Origin: GBS-DC sp037442365
GTDB taxonomy: Bacteria; Armatimonadota; Fimbriimonadia; Fimbriimonadales; GBS-DC
Direction of reading: 5' to 3'
Assembly: GCA_037442365.1 (NCBI GenBank)
Contig: JBBIQK010000001.1
Location: forward strand, 47,161-111,160
DNA: 64,000 bases
Shown: positions 51,853 to 61,115 of the stretch, piece after piece
Layout: every line of letters starts with the position of its first letter
How positions within the stretch are numbered: the stretch's first letter is position 1
Translations under genes and position numbers: made by a program
Notes under the pieces: model-generated
Seen by the model: the letters and a program-made list of their open reading frames with translations, nothing else
Told to the model about the DNA's origin: nothing
Database searches by the model: none

Positions 51853-53004
51853 ATGGATATCCTCTCTGGCATCGAGGGCACAGGACCACTGGCGAAACTC
51901 ATCTACCGCCGCGCAGGGCGTTCCCGCCGAATCTCCAGCTGGGACAAAACGGGCGGCAATCGCGATTTTCTGACCATTCCGCAGGGCGAGACGGCGACCC
52001 TCGCCACGATTGAGGGCGCAGGGTGTATCCGCCACATCTGGATTACCGTCGGCTGTCGCGACCGACTCTACCTGCGCAAGACCGTTCTTAAAATGTACTG
52101 GGACGACGAGACCGAGCCGAGCGTACTCGCGCCGCTGGGCGACTTCTTCGGGCTGGGACACGGAATCGCGCGCTCCTACATGTCGATGCCCTTCACCACC
52201 GTCAATCACGAGGCGAACGAGGGGAACTACGGGGGCGGGATTGCGCTCAACTGCTACTTTGCGATGCCCTTTAGCACGGGCGCGCGCATCGAAGTGGTCA
52301 ACGAATGCGACACCGAAATCGGCTCGTTCTACTACTACATCGACTACGAATCGTATGACGCGCCGCTGCCCGACCATGTGCTGCGCTTCCACGCGCACTA
52401 CCGCCAGGAGTATCACACGACGGGCACGAAGGGCAACCTGTTCGAGCAGCGCGTGAACTACTGGGAGCTGCTGGACACGCCGAACCTGAGCGACGCCGAG
52501 AACTACCTGATTCTGGACGCTGAGGGCGCGGGGCACTATGTCGGCTGCGTGCTGTCAGTGGACAACATCGACCCGCTGCCCGTGATTCGCAAGCTTGGCA
52601 GTCAGGAGCAGGTGATACGCGAATACACCTGGTGGGGCGAAGGCGACGATATGATTTTCATCGACGGCGAGCCGTGGCCGCCCTCCCTGCACGGCACAGG
52701 CTCCGAAGACTACCTCTGCCATGCGTGGGGCATGCACCCCAAAGCCTATCTGTACGCGGGAACCTCCATCCCCGAAAACGACCCCAAACACCCCGACCGC
52801 AGACAATGTACCTCCTATCGGTTCCATGTGGAGGACCCCATCCTGTTCACGCAGTCAATTCGGGTGAGCATCGAGCACGGACATGCGAATCTGCAGGAGA
52901 ACGACTACTCCAGCGTGGCGTACTGGTACCAGACGGAGCCGCACAAGCCGCTGCCGCCGCTGCCCCCTGTGAGTGAGCGTATCCCGCGCAACATGCGACC
53001 GTGA
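51853..53004 (+). CDS. DUF2961 / glycoside hydrolase family 172 protein
   Basis: 383 residues, standard single-module DUF2961 length with two jelly-roll domains. Landmarks are RRISSWDKTGGNRDF near the N-terminus, EGAGCIRHIWITV, GDFFGLGHG, and the conserved HGTGSEDYLCHAWG, which contains an acidic residue implicated in catalysis in GH172. Characterised members act on fructofuranose or arabinofuranose linkages; the substrate here is unknown. No signal peptide, so it is probably cytoplasmic. AGGAGG lies 10 nt before the ATG. The stop overlaps the next start (GTGA). Confidence 0.9.
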   Translation: MDILSGIEGTGPLAKLIYRRAGRSRRISSWDKTGGNRDFLTIPQGETATLATIEGAGCIRHIWITVGCRDRLYLRKTVLKMYWDDETEPSVLAPLGDFFGLGHGIARSYMSMPFTTVNHEANEGNYGGGIALNCYFAMPFSTGARIEVVNECDTEIGSFYYYIDYESYDAPLPDHVLRFHAHYRQEYHTTGTKGNLFEQRVNYWELLDTPNLSDAENYLILDAEGAGHYVGCVLSVDNIDPLPVIRKLGSQEQVIREYTWWGEGDDMIFIDGEPWPPSLHGTGSEDYLCHAWGMHPKAYLYAGTSIPENDPKHPDRRQCTSYRFHVEDPILFTQSIRVSIEHGHANLQENDYSSVAYWYQTEPHKPLPPLPPVSERIPRNMRP

Positions 53005-53765
53005 ACAGCCTGTGGATTTTCCCCATCGCGATTGGGGCGGGCGCGTTCGGCTCGATGCTGGGGCTGGGCGGGGGCATTATTCTGGTACCTGCGCTGACCG
53101 TGTTGATGGGCGTGCCGATTAAGCAGGCGGTGGCAGCGAGTCTGGTGGCGGTGGCGGCGACCTCCTGCGCGGGCGTGCAGACCTACCTGCAGGCGGGGCT
53201 GGTGGACTGGCGGCTGGGCGTGCGGCTGCTGATTCCGACGCTGTGCGGCGCGATTGCGGGCGGGCTGCTGATTGGCTATATTCCCGAATCGGCAGTGCGC
53301 TGGCTGTTTATCGCGCTGGTGCTGTATGTGCTGGGGCAGATGCTCTGGGCGATGCGGCGTCCGATGGCGCCGCAGGCGGCGCGCCCCGACTGCCGCGCCC
53401 AGTGGAACCCGCGCCAGCGTGGGATTGCCGTCAGCCTCTCTGCGCTCGCCGGCGCGATTTCCGCGCTGCTGGGCGTCGGCGGCGGGCTGATTCAGGTGCC
53501 CCTGATGTATACCATCCTCAAAACGCCCCTGCGCTGCGCGATTGGCACCAGCACCTTCCTGATTGGCGCGACGGCGTCGGCAAGCGCGTTGCTCTACCTC
53601 GTGCAGGGCAAGCTGCTGGTGGACTATGTCGTGCCCGCCGCACTGGGGATTGTGATTGGGGCGCGCCTGGGCGGCAGGGTCGCGCAGCGCGTGCCGACAC
53701 TCGCCCTGCGCCTGATTTTCGTCGGCGTGATGCTCTACACCGTCGTCCGACTCGCGCTCAAGTGA
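53001..53765 (+). CDS. TauE/SafE (TSUP) family transporter
   Basis: 254 residues, eight predicted membrane helices. Two homologous halves each carry the glycine-rich family motif: LGLGGGIILVPAL (about 20-32) and LGVGGGLIQVPLM (about 157-169). Members export sulfite, sulfoacetate or related organosulfur anions, or move protons with carboxylates; no specific substrate is visible. The start is a GTG overlapping the GH172 stop by 4 bp, an unexpected pairing that suggests joint translation. Confidence 0.9.
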   Translation: MNSLWIFPIAIGAGAFGSMLGLGGGIILVPALTVLMGVPIKQAVAASLVAVAATSCAGVQTYLQAGLVDWRLGVRLLIPTLCGAIAGGLLIGYIPESAVRWLFIALVLYVLGQMLWAMRRPMAPQAARPDCRAQWNPRQRGIAVSLSALAGAISALLGVGGGLIQVPLMYTILKTPLRCAIGTSTFLIGATASASALLYLVQGKLLVDYVVPAALGIVIGARLGGRVAQRVPTLALRLIFVGVMLYTVVRLALK

Positions 53766-53768
53766 TTC

Positions 53769-53801
53769 GGGATTCCAGCCCCCCAGAGCGGCAGGAATCC
53801 C
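53769..53801. repeat. Inverted repeat between the TSUP gene and dnaE
   Basis: GGGATTCC (53769-53776) and GGAATCCC (53794-53801), 17 nt apart, perfect 8-bp arms. No T-run follows, so it is not a standard terminator; it could be an operator or an mRNA structure in the dnaE leader. Confidence 0.5.
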
Positions 53802-53845
53802 CGCCCCCCTGCCGAACCCTACCCCAACATCTTGGGAGGAATCGC

Positions 53846-56800
53846 ATGGAAGCTGGTTTTGTACACCTACATTTGCATACAGAGTTTAGCTTACTGGACG
53901 GGGCGACTCGCATTAAAGAGCTGGTCAGGCGCGTGGCAGATTTCGATATGCCCGCTGTCGCCATCTCCGACCATGGCGTGCTGTACGGCGCGATTGACTT
54001 CTACAACGCCTGTCGGGCGGAAGGCATTGAGCCAATCATCGGCTGTGAGGTCTACCTCGCGCCGCGCACCATCCATGACAAAACCCGACAGGATCAGACC
54101 AGCTACCATCTGCTGCTGCTGGCGAAAGATGAGGTCGGCTACCGCAACCTGCTGCGCCTCAGCACGATTGCGAACTTAGAGGGGTTCTACTACAAGCCGC
54201 GCGTGGACAAGAGCATCCTGCGCGACTACGCGGCGGGGCTGATTGCCACCTCGTCGTGTCTGGCGGGCGAAATCCCCGACGCGCTGCTCAAAGGCGACTT
54301 CGAACGCGCCTGCCGACTCACCGAAGAGTATCTGGACATCTTTGGCAGAGAGAATTTCTACATCGAGCTTCAGGATCACGGGCTGTCTGAACAGCGGCAG
54401 GTGAACGCGGGGCTGCTGGAGATTGCCGCGAAGTACCGCCTGCCGCTGCTGGCGACCAACGATGCGCACTACCTGACCCGTGAGGATGCCGCCATCCACG
54501 ATGTGTTGCTGTGCGTGCAGACGGGCGCCACCGTCGACGATCCGAAACGGCTCAAGTTCGGCACGGAGGAGTTCTATGTCAAATCGCCTCAGGAGATGGC
54601 GGCGCTGTTCGCCGCGCACCCGGATGCGCTGGCACACACGCTGGAGGTCGCCCAGCGCTGTAATCTGCAACTGGAGTTCGGCAGGGTGCAGCTGCCCGCG
54701 CCCGACCTGCCCGACGGCAAAAACGCGATGGAGCATCTGCGCGACCTGTGCTACGACGCGCTGCCGCGCCTCGTGCCCAATCACACCGACACGCACCGCC
54801 AGCGGCTGGAGTACGAGCTGAGCGTCATCGAGACCACAGGCTTCGCGCCCTATTTCCTGATTGTGCGCGACTTCGCGCAGTTCGCCCGACGCGAGGGCGT
54901 CTACTTCGGCGTGCGCGGCTCCGCCGCAGGCAGCTTCGTCTCCTACTGCATCGGCATCACCGACATCGACCCCATCGAGTACGACCTCACCTTCGAGCGG
55001 TTCCTGAACCCCGAGCGTATCCAGATGCCCGATATCGACATGGACTTCGAGGACGCGCGGCGCGATCTGGTGATTAAATATGTGCGGGAGAAGTACGGCT
55101 CGGACAAGGTGGCGCAGATTATCACCTTCGGCACGCTGGCGGCGAAAGCCGCCCTGCGCGATGTGGCGCGCGCACTGAATATCTCCCCGGCGCTGGTAGA
55201 CCGCCTGTGTAAAGCCATTCCGACCCAGCCCGGCATGACGCTGGAGAAGGCGCTTGCCATCAGCGAGGTGAAACAGGAGTACGAGCGCAATCCCGACGCC
55301 CGCCGCCTCATCGACACCGCCCGCCGACTGGAGGGCATCACGCGCAACGCGAGCGTCCACGCCGCAGGGGTGGTCATCTCCAGCGATCCGCTGGTCGAGC
55401 ATGTGCCGCTGGCGCGGTCGGCGGACGGCGAACCCGTGACCCAGTACCATATGGGCGCGCTGGAGCAGATCGGGCTGCTGAAGATGGACTTTCTGGGGCT
55501 GACGAACCTCTCCGCGCTGGCGCAGACGGTGGAGAACATCAAACGCACGCGCGGCATCGAGCTGGATGTGCGCAATCTGCCCCTCGACGACGCCCGAACC
55601 TACGAGATGCTGGGGCGCGGCGAGACCACGGGCGTATTCCAGCTGGAAAGCGCGGGCATGCGCCGCTACATTCAGCAGCTGCGCCCGCAGAATGTGCGCG
55701 AATTGGCGGCGATGGTCGCTCTCTACCGCCCCGGACCGATGGATCACATCCCCACCTACATCAACCGCAAGCACGGACGCGAACGCATCGAGTACCCGCA
55801 CCCGTGGCTGGAGCCGATTCTGAAAGAGACCTACGGCGTGATTGTGTATCAGGATCAGGTGTTAAAAGTGGTGCAGGCGCTGGCGGGCTTCTCGCTGGGC
55901 AGGGCGGACATCCTGCGCCGCGCGATGGGCAAAAAGAAGCCTGAAGAGATGCGCAAGATGCGCGCCGAGTTCGTCGAGGGCGCACGCGCCAAGGGCATCG
56001 ACGAAGCGGAAGCCAACCGCCTGTTCGACCTCATCGAGCCATTCGCGGGCTACGCCTTCAACAAAGCGCACGCCGTCTGCTACGCCCATGTCGCCTACCA
56101 GACCGCCTACCTGAAGGCGAACTACCCCGTCGAGTATATGGCGGCGCTGATGGCGGTGTTCAAAGACAAGACCGACAAGGTGACGGCGTTCATCGACGAG
56201 TGCCAGACGATGGGCATTCGGGTGCTGCCGCCCGACATCAACCAGAGCCATGCGGGGTTCACCGTCGAGCCAGAGCGCGAGTCGTCGCCGCGTGCGACGC
56301 GCGGACGCCGTCGGTCGCAACGCCCCGCCTACGACCACGCCATTCGGTTCGGGCTGGGCGCGATTAAAGGCGTCGGCGAGGCGGCGGTAGAAGCCATCCT
56401 GCGCGAGCGCGAGACCAACGGCGCGTTCGAAGATGTGTTCGACTTCGCCGCGCGCCTGCAGGAATCGGGCGCGCTCAACCGCGCGACGCTGGAGGCGCTG
56501 ATTCAGGCGGGCGCGTTCGAATCGCTGCATCCCAACCGCGCGCAGTTGCTGAACGGACTGGATCTGATTCTGGGCTACGCGCAGTCGCTTGCCCGCGCGA
56601 AGGCGATGGGTCAAAACTCGCTGTTCGAAGGCGGCGGACAGGAGGAAGTCGCCATCGCCAAGCCCACGCTGCTGCTGGCGGACGACCTGCCCACCCCACA
56701 GAAACTCGCACTGGAGCGGGAACTGCTGGGCGTCTACCTTTCCGACCACCCGATACGTCCTTACCAGCGCGTGCTGACGGGCAAGGCGACCCCGATTGCC

Positions 56801-57370
56801 CAGGCGATGGAACGCGAGGGCGCGACGCTGACCCTCGGCGGCATCATCACCAGCGTGCAGACGCGCGTCTCCAAAAAGACGGGCGCACGCATGGCGATTC
56901 TGCACCTCGAAGACCTCACGGGCGCGATTCGCGTGGCGGTGTTCGCCAACACTTACGAGCAGTACCGAGACGCGATTCAGAAAGACCGCGTGGTGCTGAT
57001 TCGCGGCAAGATGCAGTCGAGCGAGTTCGGCAACCGCAACGGCGAGGGCAACGGCGCGATGGAGTTCCGCGCGGAGGCGATTGAACTGGCGCCTGAGCCG
57101 AGCGCGGCGGACGGCGACGCGCCGCGCGTCTCGATTCGGCTCGCTCGCTGCCGCGCTGACCAGATACGCACGCTGCGCCAGATTATCGAGAGGTATACCG
57201 GCGAGGCGGTCGTGCGCGTGCAGGTGCCCATCAACGGGCACACGCGCGTAATCGAATCCGCGCTGCGTGTGGCGCCCACGCCGCAAGTGCTGCAGATGCT
57301 GCGCCACACGCTGCCCGACGCGCACATCGAGACGACTGCGCAAGAACTGGGGGCGGAGCGCTCCCCCTGA
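53846..57370 (+). CDS. dnaE: DNA polymerase III alpha subunit (DnaE1 type)
   Basis: 1174 residues, the replicative polymerase. The PHP domain opens with FVHLHLHTEFSLLDG (H7, H9, H11), then ISDHG. The palm carries GSAAGS near 355-360 and the catalytic aspartates in PDIDMDFED near 394-402. A helix-hairpin-helix region (FGLGAIKGVGEAAVEAIL) and a C-terminal OB fold (TLGGIITSVQTRVSKKTG) follow. ATG 53846 was chosen for its GGGAGGA site and because the family begins there; an open frame continues upstream to 53243 but overlaps the TSUP gene in another frame. Confidence 0.97.
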   Translation: MEAGFVHLHLHTEFSLLDGATRIKELVRRVADFDMPAVAISDHGVLYGAIDFYNACRAEGIEPIIGCEVYLAPRTIHDKTRQDQTSYHLLLLAKDEVGYRNLLRLSTIANLEGFYYKPRVDKSILRDYAAGLIATSSCLAGEIPDALLKGDFERACRLTEEYLDIFGRENFYIELQDHGLSEQRQVNAGLLEIAAKYRLPLLATNDAHYLTREDAAIHDVLLCVQTGATVDDPKRLKFGTEEFYVKSPQEMAALFAAHPDALAHTLEVAQRCNLQLEFGRVQLPAPDLPDGKNAMEHLRDLCYDALPRLVPNHTDTHRQRLEYELSVIETTGFAPYFLIVRDFAQFARREGVYFGVRGSAAGSFVSYCIGITDIDPIEYDLTFERFLNPERIQMPDIDMDFEDARRDLVIKYVREKYGSDKVAQIITFGTLAAKAALRDVARALNISPALVDRLCKAIPTQPGMTLEKALAISEVKQEYERNPDARRLIDTARRLEGITRNASVHAAGVVISSDPLVEHVPLARSADGEPVTQYHMGALEQIGLLKMDFLGLTNLSALAQTVENIKRTRGIELDVRNLPLDDARTYEMLGRGETTGVFQLESAGMRRYIQQLRPQNVRELAAMVALYRPGPMDHIPTYINRKHGRERIEYPHPWLEPILKETYGVIVYQDQVLKVVQALAGFSLGRADILRRAMGKKKPEEMRKMRAEFVEGARAKGIDEAEANRLFDLIEPFAGYAFNKAHAVCYAHVAYQTAYLKANYPVEYMAALMAVFKDKTDKVTAFIDECQTMGIRVLPPDINQSHAGFTVEPERESSPRATRGRRRSQRPAYDHAIRFGLGAIKGVGEAAVEAILRERETNGAFEDVFDFAARLQESGALNRATLEALIQAGAFESLHPNRAQLLNGLDLILGYAQSLARAKAMGQNSLFEGGGQEEVAIAKPTLLLADDLPTPQKLALERELLGVYLSDHPIRPYQRVLTGKATPIAQAMEREGATLTLGGIITSVQTRVSKKTGARMAILHLEDLTGAIRVAVFANTYEQYRDAIQKDRVVLIRGKMQSSEFGNRNGEGNGAMEFRAEAIELAPEPSAADGDAPRVSIRLARCRADQIRTLRQIIERYTGEAVVRVQVPINGHTRVIESALRVAPTPQVLQMLRHTLPDAHIETTAQELGAERSP

Positions 57371-57555
57371 GCCATATCTGTGGTATTCGGCGCACCGCAT
57401 CGAATTTGCCCCCGAATCGTCCCGAAAGTAGCAGGAATTGGGAGCGAGCCTGATGTATTAGAGAGTTGAAAAAAGGGGACGACAGGCAAAGGAGAGCAAA
57501 ACCTGCCGCCCCCAAGAGAGGTGTGTAGTTGCTTGCTATTTATATAGACGGGGAA

Positions 57556-57597
57556 TCGCGCCGAAAAGTTCCCGCGTTCGGGTACAATTCGGCGCGA
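57556..57597. promoter_or_regulatory. Inverted repeat around the nrnA promoter
   Basis: Perfect 10-bp arms TCGCGCCGAA (57556-57565) and TTCGGCGCGA (57588-57597), 22 nt apart. The right arm ends one base before the nrnA ATG, and the -10 box lies just before it. It could be an operator. The rest of the 228-bp gap from 57371 holds nothing else I can name. Confidence 0.5.
57583..57588 (+). promoter_or_regulatory. -10 box of the nrnA-truB-ribF-lptB operon
   Basis: GGGTACAAT, 10 nt before the ATG at 57599, so the leader would be only a few bases. No ribosome site is present. Confidence 0.5.
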
Positions 57598-57598
57598 G

Positions 57599-58600
57599 AT
57601 GCGTTCACGAGGCTCTTTCAAGCACGCCGCCCAACTTCTATGCGAAGCGGAGTCGTTTCTGATTGTTCCCCATCTGCATCCTGACGGGGACGCGCTGGGC
57701 AGTGCGCTGGGACTGCACCATGCCCTCAAACAGATGGGCAAGTCGCAGGTGGTGATTGTCAGCCACGATCCCGTGCCTGAAATCTATCGCTTCCTGCCCG
57801 ACTGGGAACAGATACGCACGGAACATCCGCACCATGCAACCTACGATGTGGCGATTGTGGTCGACCAGAGCCAGCTCACTCGTGCGGGCAAGCATGAGGC
57901 GCTGGCGCGCGCGGCGCGTCAGATGCTTCAGATTGACCACCATGTATTGATGGAGCCGTTCGCCGATGTGTCGCTGGTGGACACCCGCGCGGCGGCGACC
58001 GCCGAGCTGGTGTATCGGCTCCTGCACTCCATGCGCCTGCCGATAACGCCCCAAGTCGCGACCTGCCTGCTCACAGGCATCGTCACGGACACCTTCTCGT
58101 TCAAGTTCCCCAACACAACGCCGCGCACGCTGCGGATTGCCGCTGCGTTGCAGCAGGCAGGCGCGGATCTAAGTTATATCAACGAGCAGGTGTTCGAAAC
58201 GCGCTCGTTCTCGGCGGTGAAGTTGCTGGGATTGGCGCTCGCCTCGCTCCAGCGCACGGAAGACGGCAGGATTGCGTGGGTCTCGATTCCGCGCAGCGCG
58301 TTCGAGGCGGCGCACGCCCACGAGGAAGAGACGGAGGGCATCGTGAACTTCGTGCGCTCGGTGCGCGGGGTGGAGGTGGCGATGATGCTGCGCGAGTCGC
58401 CCAACCACAAGGTGCGGGCGAGCCTGCGCAGTCGCGGCGCGGTGAATGTCGCCCTGCTCGCGCAACAGTTCGGCGGCGGCGGGCACGAAAACGCCGCGGG
58501 CTGCACCCTCGAAACCAGCCTGCAGGAAGCCGAGCGTATCCTGGTCAACGAGGCAAGACGATGGATGGCGTCCTCAACCTCAACAAGCCGCGCGGGATAA
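57599..58600 (+). CDS. nrnA: DHH-family bifunctional oligoribonuclease/pAp phosphatase (NrnA)
   Basis: 333 residues. The DHH motifs are HLHPDGDALGS (26-36), IVVDQSQL (with the motif-II Asp) and QIDHHVLMEPFAD. The DHHA1 domain ends in FGGGGHENAAG, which binds substrate. Family role: removing short oligoribonucleotides and hydrolysing 3'-phosphoadenosine 5'-phosphate. It heads an operon with truB and ribF, its usual neighbours. Its last 40 bases overlap truB in another frame. Confidence 0.93.
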   Translation: MRSRGSFKHAAQLLCEAESFLIVPHLHPDGDALGSALGLHHALKQMGKSQVVIVSHDPVPEIYRFLPDWEQIRTEHPHHATYDVAIVVDQSQLTRAGKHEALARAARQMLQIDHHVLMEPFADVSLVDTRAAATAELVYRLLHSMRLPITPQVATCLLTGIVTDTFSFKFPNTTPRTLRIAAALQQAGADLSYINEQVFETRSFSAVKLLGLALASLQRTEDGRIAWVSIPRSAFEAAHAHEEETEGIVNFVRSVRGVEVAMMLRESPNHKVRASLRSRGAVNVALLAQQFGGGGHENAAGCTLETSLQEAERILVNEARRWMASSTSTSRAG

Positions 58601-59442
58601 CCTCGCACGATGTGATTGACCACCTGCGCCGCGCGTCGGGGATCAAGCATGTCGGACACGCGGGCACGCTCGATCCGCTTGCCGAGGGCGTGCTGGTGTG
58701 CCTGCTGGGACGCGCCACGCGCCTGACCCCCTACCTGCAGGAACTGCCCAAAGCCTATCGCGGGGTCATCCAGTTCGGGATTCGCACCAACACGCAGGAC
58801 GCCGAAGGCGAGGTGTTCTATCAAAAGCCTGCGCCGCACCTGACGCTGGAGCAGGTGCGCGCCGTCACCGAGCCGTTCAAAGGGCGCATCCTGCAGACGC
58901 CGCCGATGTTCTCCGCATTGCGCCTTCAGGGCAAAAAGCTGCACGAGCTGGCGCGCGAGGGCAAGGAAGTGCCCCGCGAGCCGCGCCCCGTGCAGATTTA
59001 CAAACTGGAGATCCTGAGCCTTGAGCCAGGCGACTACCCAACAGCGGCGTTCGAGGTCGAATGCTCCAAAGGCACTTATGTGCGCACGCTGGCGTCCGAT
59101 ATTGGCGACGCGCTGGGCGTGGGCGCGCACCTCAAGCAACTTACGCGCACGGCTGTCGGCGACTTTCGACTGGAGGACGCCTGTACGCTGGAGCAGCTCA
59201 CCAATCGGGCGAGCATCGAGCAACGGCTGATACCCATCGCGGACGCGCTGGCGCATCTGCCGCAGTGGACGCCGACCGCCGCAGTGCTGGAGCGATTGAA
59301 ACACGGCAACTTCGTGCAGGCGGAGCATCCGCTCTGGACGCCTGGGGGCTATGTGGTGGTGCGCGATTCGGAGGGCAGAGTCGCCCTGATTGCGCGCTGG
59401 CTGCCGCCGCTGCTTCGACCGACGCGGGTGATTCAGGGATGA
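58561..59442 (+). CDS. truB: tRNA pseudouridine-55 synthase TruB
   Basis: 293 residues. Starts MDGVLNLNKPRGITSHDV; the catalytic aspartate is in GHAGTLDPLAEGVL (about 32-45), followed by TRLTPYL and the YRGVIQFGIRTNTQDAEGE strand. SKGTYVRTLASDIG and a C-terminal PUA-like region are present. It modifies U55 of nearly all elongator tRNAs. The ATG overlaps the 3' end of nrnA by 40 bp; the stop overlaps ribF (ATGA). Confidence 0.96.
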   Translation: MDGVLNLNKPRGITSHDVIDHLRRASGIKHVGHAGTLDPLAEGVLVCLLGRATRLTPYLQELPKAYRGVIQFGIRTNTQDAEGEVFYQKPAPHLTLEQVRAVTEPFKGRILQTPPMFSALRLQGKKLHELAREGKEVPREPRPVQIYKLEILSLEPGDYPTAAFEVECSKGTYVRTLASDIGDALGVGAHLKQLTRTAVGDFRLEDACTLEQLTNRASIEQRLIPIADALAHLPQWTPTAAVLERLKHGNFVQAEHPLWTPGGYVVVRDSEGRVALIARWLPPLLRPTRVIQG

Positions 59443-60380
59443 GCTGGGTGATTGGCGCGGAGAGTTTGCATGGCGCGTTTCCCGACGGGTGTGCGGCGAC
59501 GCTGGGCGTGTTCGACGGCGTCCATCGGGGGCACGCCGCGCTGGTGGAGGCGACGGTGCGCTGGGCGCGGGCGCAGGGCGTACCCGCGGTCGCGCTTACT
59601 TTTGAACCGCACCCCGCGGCTGTGCTTGCGCCCGATCAGCGCCCCCTGATGCTGTGCCCCCTCGCCCATCGCGTGCAGAAACTGCAGCGGCTGGGCATCG
59701 ACTGCGTGGTCGTACAGCCGTTCACGCGCGAGTTCTCCCTGCTGAGCGCGGAGGGGTTCATCGAACGGATTCTGCGGGGCAGCCTGAACGCCCGCGCGGT
59801 GGTGGTGGGCGACGATTTCCGCTTCGGGCAGGGACGCAGGGGCGCTGTGGCGACCTTGCAGGGCGTCGGGGCGTTCGAAGTGCTCGCCGTGCCGCGCGTG
59901 CGCGACGAAAGCGACGCGCCGATTTCGTCCACTCTCGCGCGCGAGGTGATTCGTGCGGGCGACATGGAGCGGGCGCGTACTCTGCTGGGGGAGCCATTCC
60001 GCTGGACAGGCGTGGTTGTGCGCGGCGACGGGCGCGGACGCACGCTGGGCTACCCGACGGCGAACCTTGCGCCGCTGGAGCCGCTGCTCACCCCTGCGGA
60101 GGGCGTCTACGCCTGCCTGGCGCAGCTGAACGGCGAGGTGTACCCTGCCGCCGTGAGCGTCGGCGCGCCGCCTATGTTCGAAAACGCCCGCGGACGCATC
60201 GAGGCGTACCTGATTGGATTGCCCGATCACGATTTGTACGGGCATACGCTCACGCTCCTGTTCCTCAAACGCCTGCGTCCACAGCACAAGTTCGAGAGCC
60301 TCGACGCGCTGCTAACGCAAATGGCGCGCGATGTGGAGCAGACCCGCCAGATTACGCAGGAGGTAGAATTGCCCCGATGA
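59439..60380 (+). CDS. ribF: Bifunctional riboflavin kinase/FAD synthetase RibF
   Basis: 313 residues. The N-terminal adenylyltransferase has LGVFDGVHRGHAAL (22-35) and VVVGDDFRFGQGRRG; SSTLAREVIRAGDMERA leads into the kinase half, which has GRGRTLGYPTANL. Makes FMN and FAD from riboflavin. Overlaps both truB and lptB by 4 bp, so four genes form one tightly coupled transcript. Confidence 0.96.
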   Translation: MSWVIGAESLHGAFPDGCAATLGVFDGVHRGHAALVEATVRWARAQGVPAVALTFEPHPAAVLAPDQRPLMLCPLAHRVQKLQRLGIDCVVVQPFTREFSLLSAEGFIERILRGSLNARAVVVGDDFRFGQGRRGAVATLQGVGAFEVLAVPRVRDESDAPISSTLAREVIRAGDMERARTLLGEPFRWTGVVVRGDGRGRTLGYPTANLAPLEPLLTPAEGVYACLAQLNGEVYPAAVSVGAPPMFENARGRIEAYLIGLPDHDLYGHTLTLLFLKRLRPQHKFESLDALLTQMARDVEQTRQITQEVELPR

Positions 60381-61096
60381 CCATTCGCGCGGAGAACCTG
60401 AAACGCGCCTATCGCAAGCGGCTGGTGGTGCGCGATGTGTCGCTGGAGGTCGGGCAGGGCGAGGTCGTTGGGCTGTTGGGACCCAACGGCGCGGGCAAAA
60501 CCACCACCTTCTACATGATTGTCGGTCTCATCCGCCCGCATGGGGGGCGCGTGTTCGTGGGCGAGCGCGAGATTACGCGCTTGCCAATGTACCAGCGCGC
60601 GCGGCTGGGGCTGGGCTACCTGCCGCAGGAAGCGTCCGTGTTCCGCCAGCTGACCGTCGAGCAGAACCTGTTGCTGGTGATGGAGATGCGCGGGATTGCC
60701 CCTGCCGAGCGACGCGCCCGCGCCGAGCAGCTGCTGGAAGAGTTTCATATTGCGCATCTGCGCCACAACAAGGGCTACGCGCTGTCGGGGGGCGAGCGCC
60801 GCCGCGTCGAGATTGCCCGCGCGCTTGCGCTCCAGCCCGCTTTCCTGCTGCTGGACGAGCCGTTCACAGGGATTGACCCCAAAACCATCGAGGAGCTGCA
60901 GGAGATTATTCTGGGGCTGCGCGCGCGCAACATCGGCGTGCTGATTACCGACCACAATGTGAGCGCGACGCTGCGCATCACCGACCGCAGCTACATCCTC
61001 GCCGACGGAGTGATTGTGGCGCAGGGCGCGCCCGAAGAGGTGATTACAGACCCCCTCGCACGGAAATACTATTTTGGCGAGAGCTTCGAGTTATAA
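60377..61096 (+). CDS. lptB: LPS export ABC ATPase LptB
   Basis: 239 residues, typical LptB length. Walker A GPNGAGKTTT (35-44), Q-loop LGYLPQEASVFRQLTV, signature LSGGERRRVEIARAL, Walker B FLLLDEPFTGIDP and the switch region ITDHNVSATL, all matching LptB rather than LivF-type ATPases. It powers LPS movement with LptF/LptG; one such permease is encoded at 46.6 kb, 13 kb away. Overlaps ribF by 4 bp. Its presence supports a diderm cell envelope. Confidence 0.94.
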   Translation: MTIRAENLKRAYRKRLVVRDVSLEVGQGEVVGLLGPNGAGKTTTFYMIVGLIRPHGGRVFVGEREITRLPMYQRARLGLGYLPQEASVFRQLTVEQNLLLVMEMRGIAPAERRARAEQLLEEFHIAHLRHNKGYALSGGERRRVEIARALALQPAFLLLDEPFTGIDPKTIEELQEIILGLRARNIGVLITDHNVSATLRITDRSYILADGVIVAQGAPEEVITDPLARKYYFGESFEL

Positions 61097-61097
61097 T
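61092..61097 (+). promoter_or_regulatory. -10 box of the SARP-type regulator
   Basis: TATAAT overlapping the lptB stop codon, 18 nt before the ATG at 61116. No -35 recognised. Confidence 0.45.
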
Positions 61098-61115
61098 TTA
61101 AACAGGTTGACTGGC

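Noticed and set aside
53243..53845. In-frame extension upstream of dnaE
   Set aside because: It lies inside the TSUP gene in another frame, looks random, and a strong ribosome site plus the family N-terminus mark 53846 as the start.
55862..57400. 512-codon open frame opposite dnaE
   Set aside because: No recognisable domain, shadow of dnaE codon bias.
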